Below, in pieces: positions 62,565 to 64,000 of a DNA stretch of 64,000 bases. Under the pieces are notes generated by a model, which did not search any database, was not told the origin of the DNA, and saw only the letters and a list, made by a program, of their open reading frames with translations. The translations under genes were made by a program, and so were the position numbers. The DNA lies in the NCBI RefSeq assembly GCF_013376095.1, contig NZ_JAAMFN010000017.1, positions 1-64,000 on the forward strand, read 5' to 3'. The first letter of the stretch is position 1. Each line of letters starts with the position of its first letter. The stretch is from Arthrobacter sp. SDTb3-6. GTDB taxonomy: Bacteria > Actinomycetota > Actinomycetes > Actinomycetales > Micrococcaceae.

Positions 62565-63647
62565 CTACGGCAGCCGCTGCGCGAACCCGGCGGCTGCCTC
62601 CAAAAGGCGCGGCACGCCCTCCTCCAGCACGGCACCCAGGGAGGGCCCGCCGTCGTCCCTCCCGCCCTGCTGCCAACGGGCGTAGATCGCCTCACAGAAG
62701 ATCGCGGCCTTCCACAGCGCCAGCGCCTGATACCAGGGCAACGCGGACAGGTCCAGCCCGAAATGCTGGTTGTACCGTTCCACCAGCTCCTCCCGCGTGA
62801 GGTACCCGGGCTGCGCCGTCACCGAGGTCAGTTCCATCAGCGTCCCGGGTGATCCGGCCTGCGCGTATGTGGCGGTCAGGTAGCCCAGGTCGGCCAGGGG
62901 GTCGCCGAGCGTCGCCATCTCCCAGTCCAGCACGGCCTGCACGCGCACGGGCCCGGAGCGGCGGAACATCAGGTTCCCCACCCGGTAGTCGCCATGGACC
63001 AGGGCGGTGCGCTGCGTGGCGGGCCGGTTCGCCTCCAGCCACTGCGCCAGCTCCGCAACCTGCGGCAGGTCCCGGACGGCCCCGGCGTCCCACAGCCCGG
63101 CAAAGCGCGCCACCTGCCGCCGCAGGTATCCCTCCGGCCGCCCGATCCCGGCAAGCGCGCCCTTGCCGCCATCCACCGAATGCAGCCGCACCAGCATGTC
63201 CGCGACGGCCTCGCTGGTGGCGCGCCGCTGCCCGCGACCGTCCAGGTGCGCCGGAACCGTGTCCGTGACCACGTCGCCGTCCAGAAACTTCATGAGGTAA
63301 AACGGCCCGCCCAGGACGTGCGTGTCCGCGCAGACGGCGAGGATTTTCGGCACCGGAATGCCCCACGGCGCCAGCAGCTGCTGGAGGTGCGCCTCCCGGA
63401 CCATGTCGTGGGTGGACGGCGGCAGCGGCGGCCGGGGCCCGCGCCGGAGGACGACGTCGGCACCCCGCCTTTTGATGCGGAACGTCACGTTGGACTGTCC
63501 GTCGCCAATGCGGTGCCAGTGCAGGGGCCCGGTGCCGATCCCGGAGGCGTCCAGGTATTCCTCCAGCCGGTCCACCACCAGCAGCGGCGGCACTTCCATC
63601 CGCTCCGCCTCGGCCGCCGTCCGGGCCACGTCCCCGCCGCCGGTCAC
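62565..63647 (-). CDS. Phosphotransferase, APH/ACAD10-11-like
   Basis: The 360-residue product has an APH-type kinase core: HRIGDGQSNVTFRIKRRGADVVLRR, EAHLQQLLAPWGIPVPKIL, the catalytic HGDYRVGNLMF and the metal-binding VLDWEMATLGDPLADLGYL. This subgroup lies beside acyl-CoA dehydrogenases and resembles the kinase part of ACAD10/11, which phosphorylates 4-hydroxyacyl-CoA. GTG 63647 overlaps the dehydrogenase stop by GTGA. Substrate inferred. Confidence 0.88.
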   Translation of the reverse strand: MTGGGDVARTAAEAERMEVPPLLVVDRLEEYLDASGIGTGPLHWHRIGDGQSNVTFRIKRRGADVVLRRGPRPPLPPSTHDMVREAHLQQLLAPWGIPVPKILAVCADTHVLGGPFYLMKFLDGDVVTDTVPAHLDGRGQRRATSEAVADMLVRLHSVDGGKGALAGIGRPEGYLRRQVARFAGLWDAGAVRDLPQVAELAQWLEANRPATQRTALVHGDYRVGNLMFRRSGPVRVQAVLDWEMATLGDPLADLGYLTATYAQAGSPGTLMELTSVTAQPGYLTREELVERYNQHFGLDLSALPWYQALALWKAAIFCEAIYARWQQGGRDDGGPSLGAVLEEGVPRLLEAAAGFAQRLP

Positions 63648-64000
63648 GGGAAGTCCCCGGCGTCAATGCGGGCCGCGCCCTGGAACGGTTCGCCGCCCTC
63701 CACCTCGCGGCGCCTGGCCGCGGAGGCCCGGCGCGCGATGGCCCATTTGTGCGTCTCGGTGGCGCCGTCGTAAATCCTGAAGGGGCGGACCTCGTTCAGG
63801 TACTGGGCCAGGGGGAGCCCGTCGGAGACCCCGTCTCCCCCACACAGCTGCACGGCCCGGTCGATGACCCGGTAGACGGCCTCGGAACAGTGCACCTTGG
63901 CCACGGAGGACAGTGCGGCCCCGGCCTGCGGATCGGTGCCGAGCAGCACGGCGCACCGGCCGATGATGGCGTCGGAGGTTTCAAGGTCGATCACGGAGGA
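63644..64000 (-). CDS. Acyl-CoA dehydrogenase, C-terminal part
   Basis: The gene runs off the window; only its last 118 codons are present. They show the C-terminal helices AKVHCSEAVYRVIDRAVQLCGGDGVSDGLPLAQYLNEVRPFRIYDGATETHKWAIARR, including the QLCGG and ATETHK segments of ACAD10/11-like dehydrogenases. Its stop overlaps the phosphotransferase start by GTGA, so the two probably act together on 4-hydroxy fatty acids. Confidence 0.9.
   Translation of the reverse strand, partial: SSVIDLETSDAIIGRCAVLLGTDPQAGAALSSVAKVHCSEAVYRVIDRAVQLCGGDGVSDGLPLAQYLNEVRPFRIYDGATETHKWAIARRASAARRREVEGGEPFQGAARIDAGDFP

Overview
The window is high-GC DNA, with dense genes, GTG starts, many 4-bp ATGA/GTGA gene overlaps and actinobacterial protein families. 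It looks chromosomal and fits Arthrobacter sensu lato (Micrococcaceae): the homoprotocatechuate dioxygenase closely resembles Arthrobacter MndD, and the copper amine oxidase has the length and active-site layout of the Arthrobacter enzyme AGAO. I saw no rRNA, tRNA, transposase, integrase or CRISPR array.

Layout. (1) 1-23 kb is mostly housekeeping and accessory metabolism: YdeI-like/VOC divergent pair, Nudix-like and SRPBCC proteins, a DUF3311/sodium-solute symporter pair, tgt and a YhhQ-type transporter (queuosine salvage), DoxX, an EVE-like/HNH-like fusion, kynA with an alpha/beta hydrolase, a 440-bp intergenic repeat cluster, an oxidoreductase, HAD and ketopantoate-reductase-like genes, a LysR/MFS divergent pair, a MoxR-type AAA+/VWA pair, and a phosphomutase-like/SCO1664-type pair. 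(2) 22.5-30.6 kb is an amine-oxidation block: copper amine oxidase, a Met-rich membrane protein overlapping its 3' end, a divergent TetR, a PTP-like protein, an AraC regulator, an aldehyde dehydrogenase and an APC permease. (3) 30.7-39.6 kb is a sulfatase block: Cys-type sulfatase, a complete TauABC/SsuABC-like importer, an amidohydrolase, a TetR regulator and the formylglycine-generating enzyme that would mature the sulfatase. (4) 39.7-56 kb is a homoprotocatechuate (3,4-dihydroxyphenylacetate) meta-cleavage island: IclR regulator, an FAH-RraA fusion, GntR, hpaE, hpaD, hpaH, hpaI, a succinate-semialdehyde dehydrogenase, a MhuD-like heme oxygenase, an aldo/keto reductase, a single-component FAD aromatic hydroxylase, LysR, an MFS carrier and a metallo-hydrolase. 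(5) 56-64 kb holds a DUF347 membrane protein, a ClC antiporter divergent from a MarR-CtaG-CcdA-Sco/TlpA operon, a phosphotransferase and the 3' part of an acyl-CoA dehydrogenase.

How it fits together (inference). Aromatic amines such as phenylethylamine or tyramine could enter by the APC permease, be oxidised by the amine oxidase and aldehyde dehydrogenase to (hydroxy)phenylacetate, be hydroxylated by the FAD monooxygenase to homoprotocatechuate, and be cleaved to pyruvate and succinate semialdehyde, then succinate. The sulfatase/FGE/ABC block between the two halves could feed sulfated precursors. A 28-bp site shared by the iclR upstream region and the monooxygenase promoter, 12.6 kb apart, ties these units into one candidate regulon. 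The copper theme (amine oxidase, Met/His-rich proteins, CtaG, Sco domain) recurs in two places.
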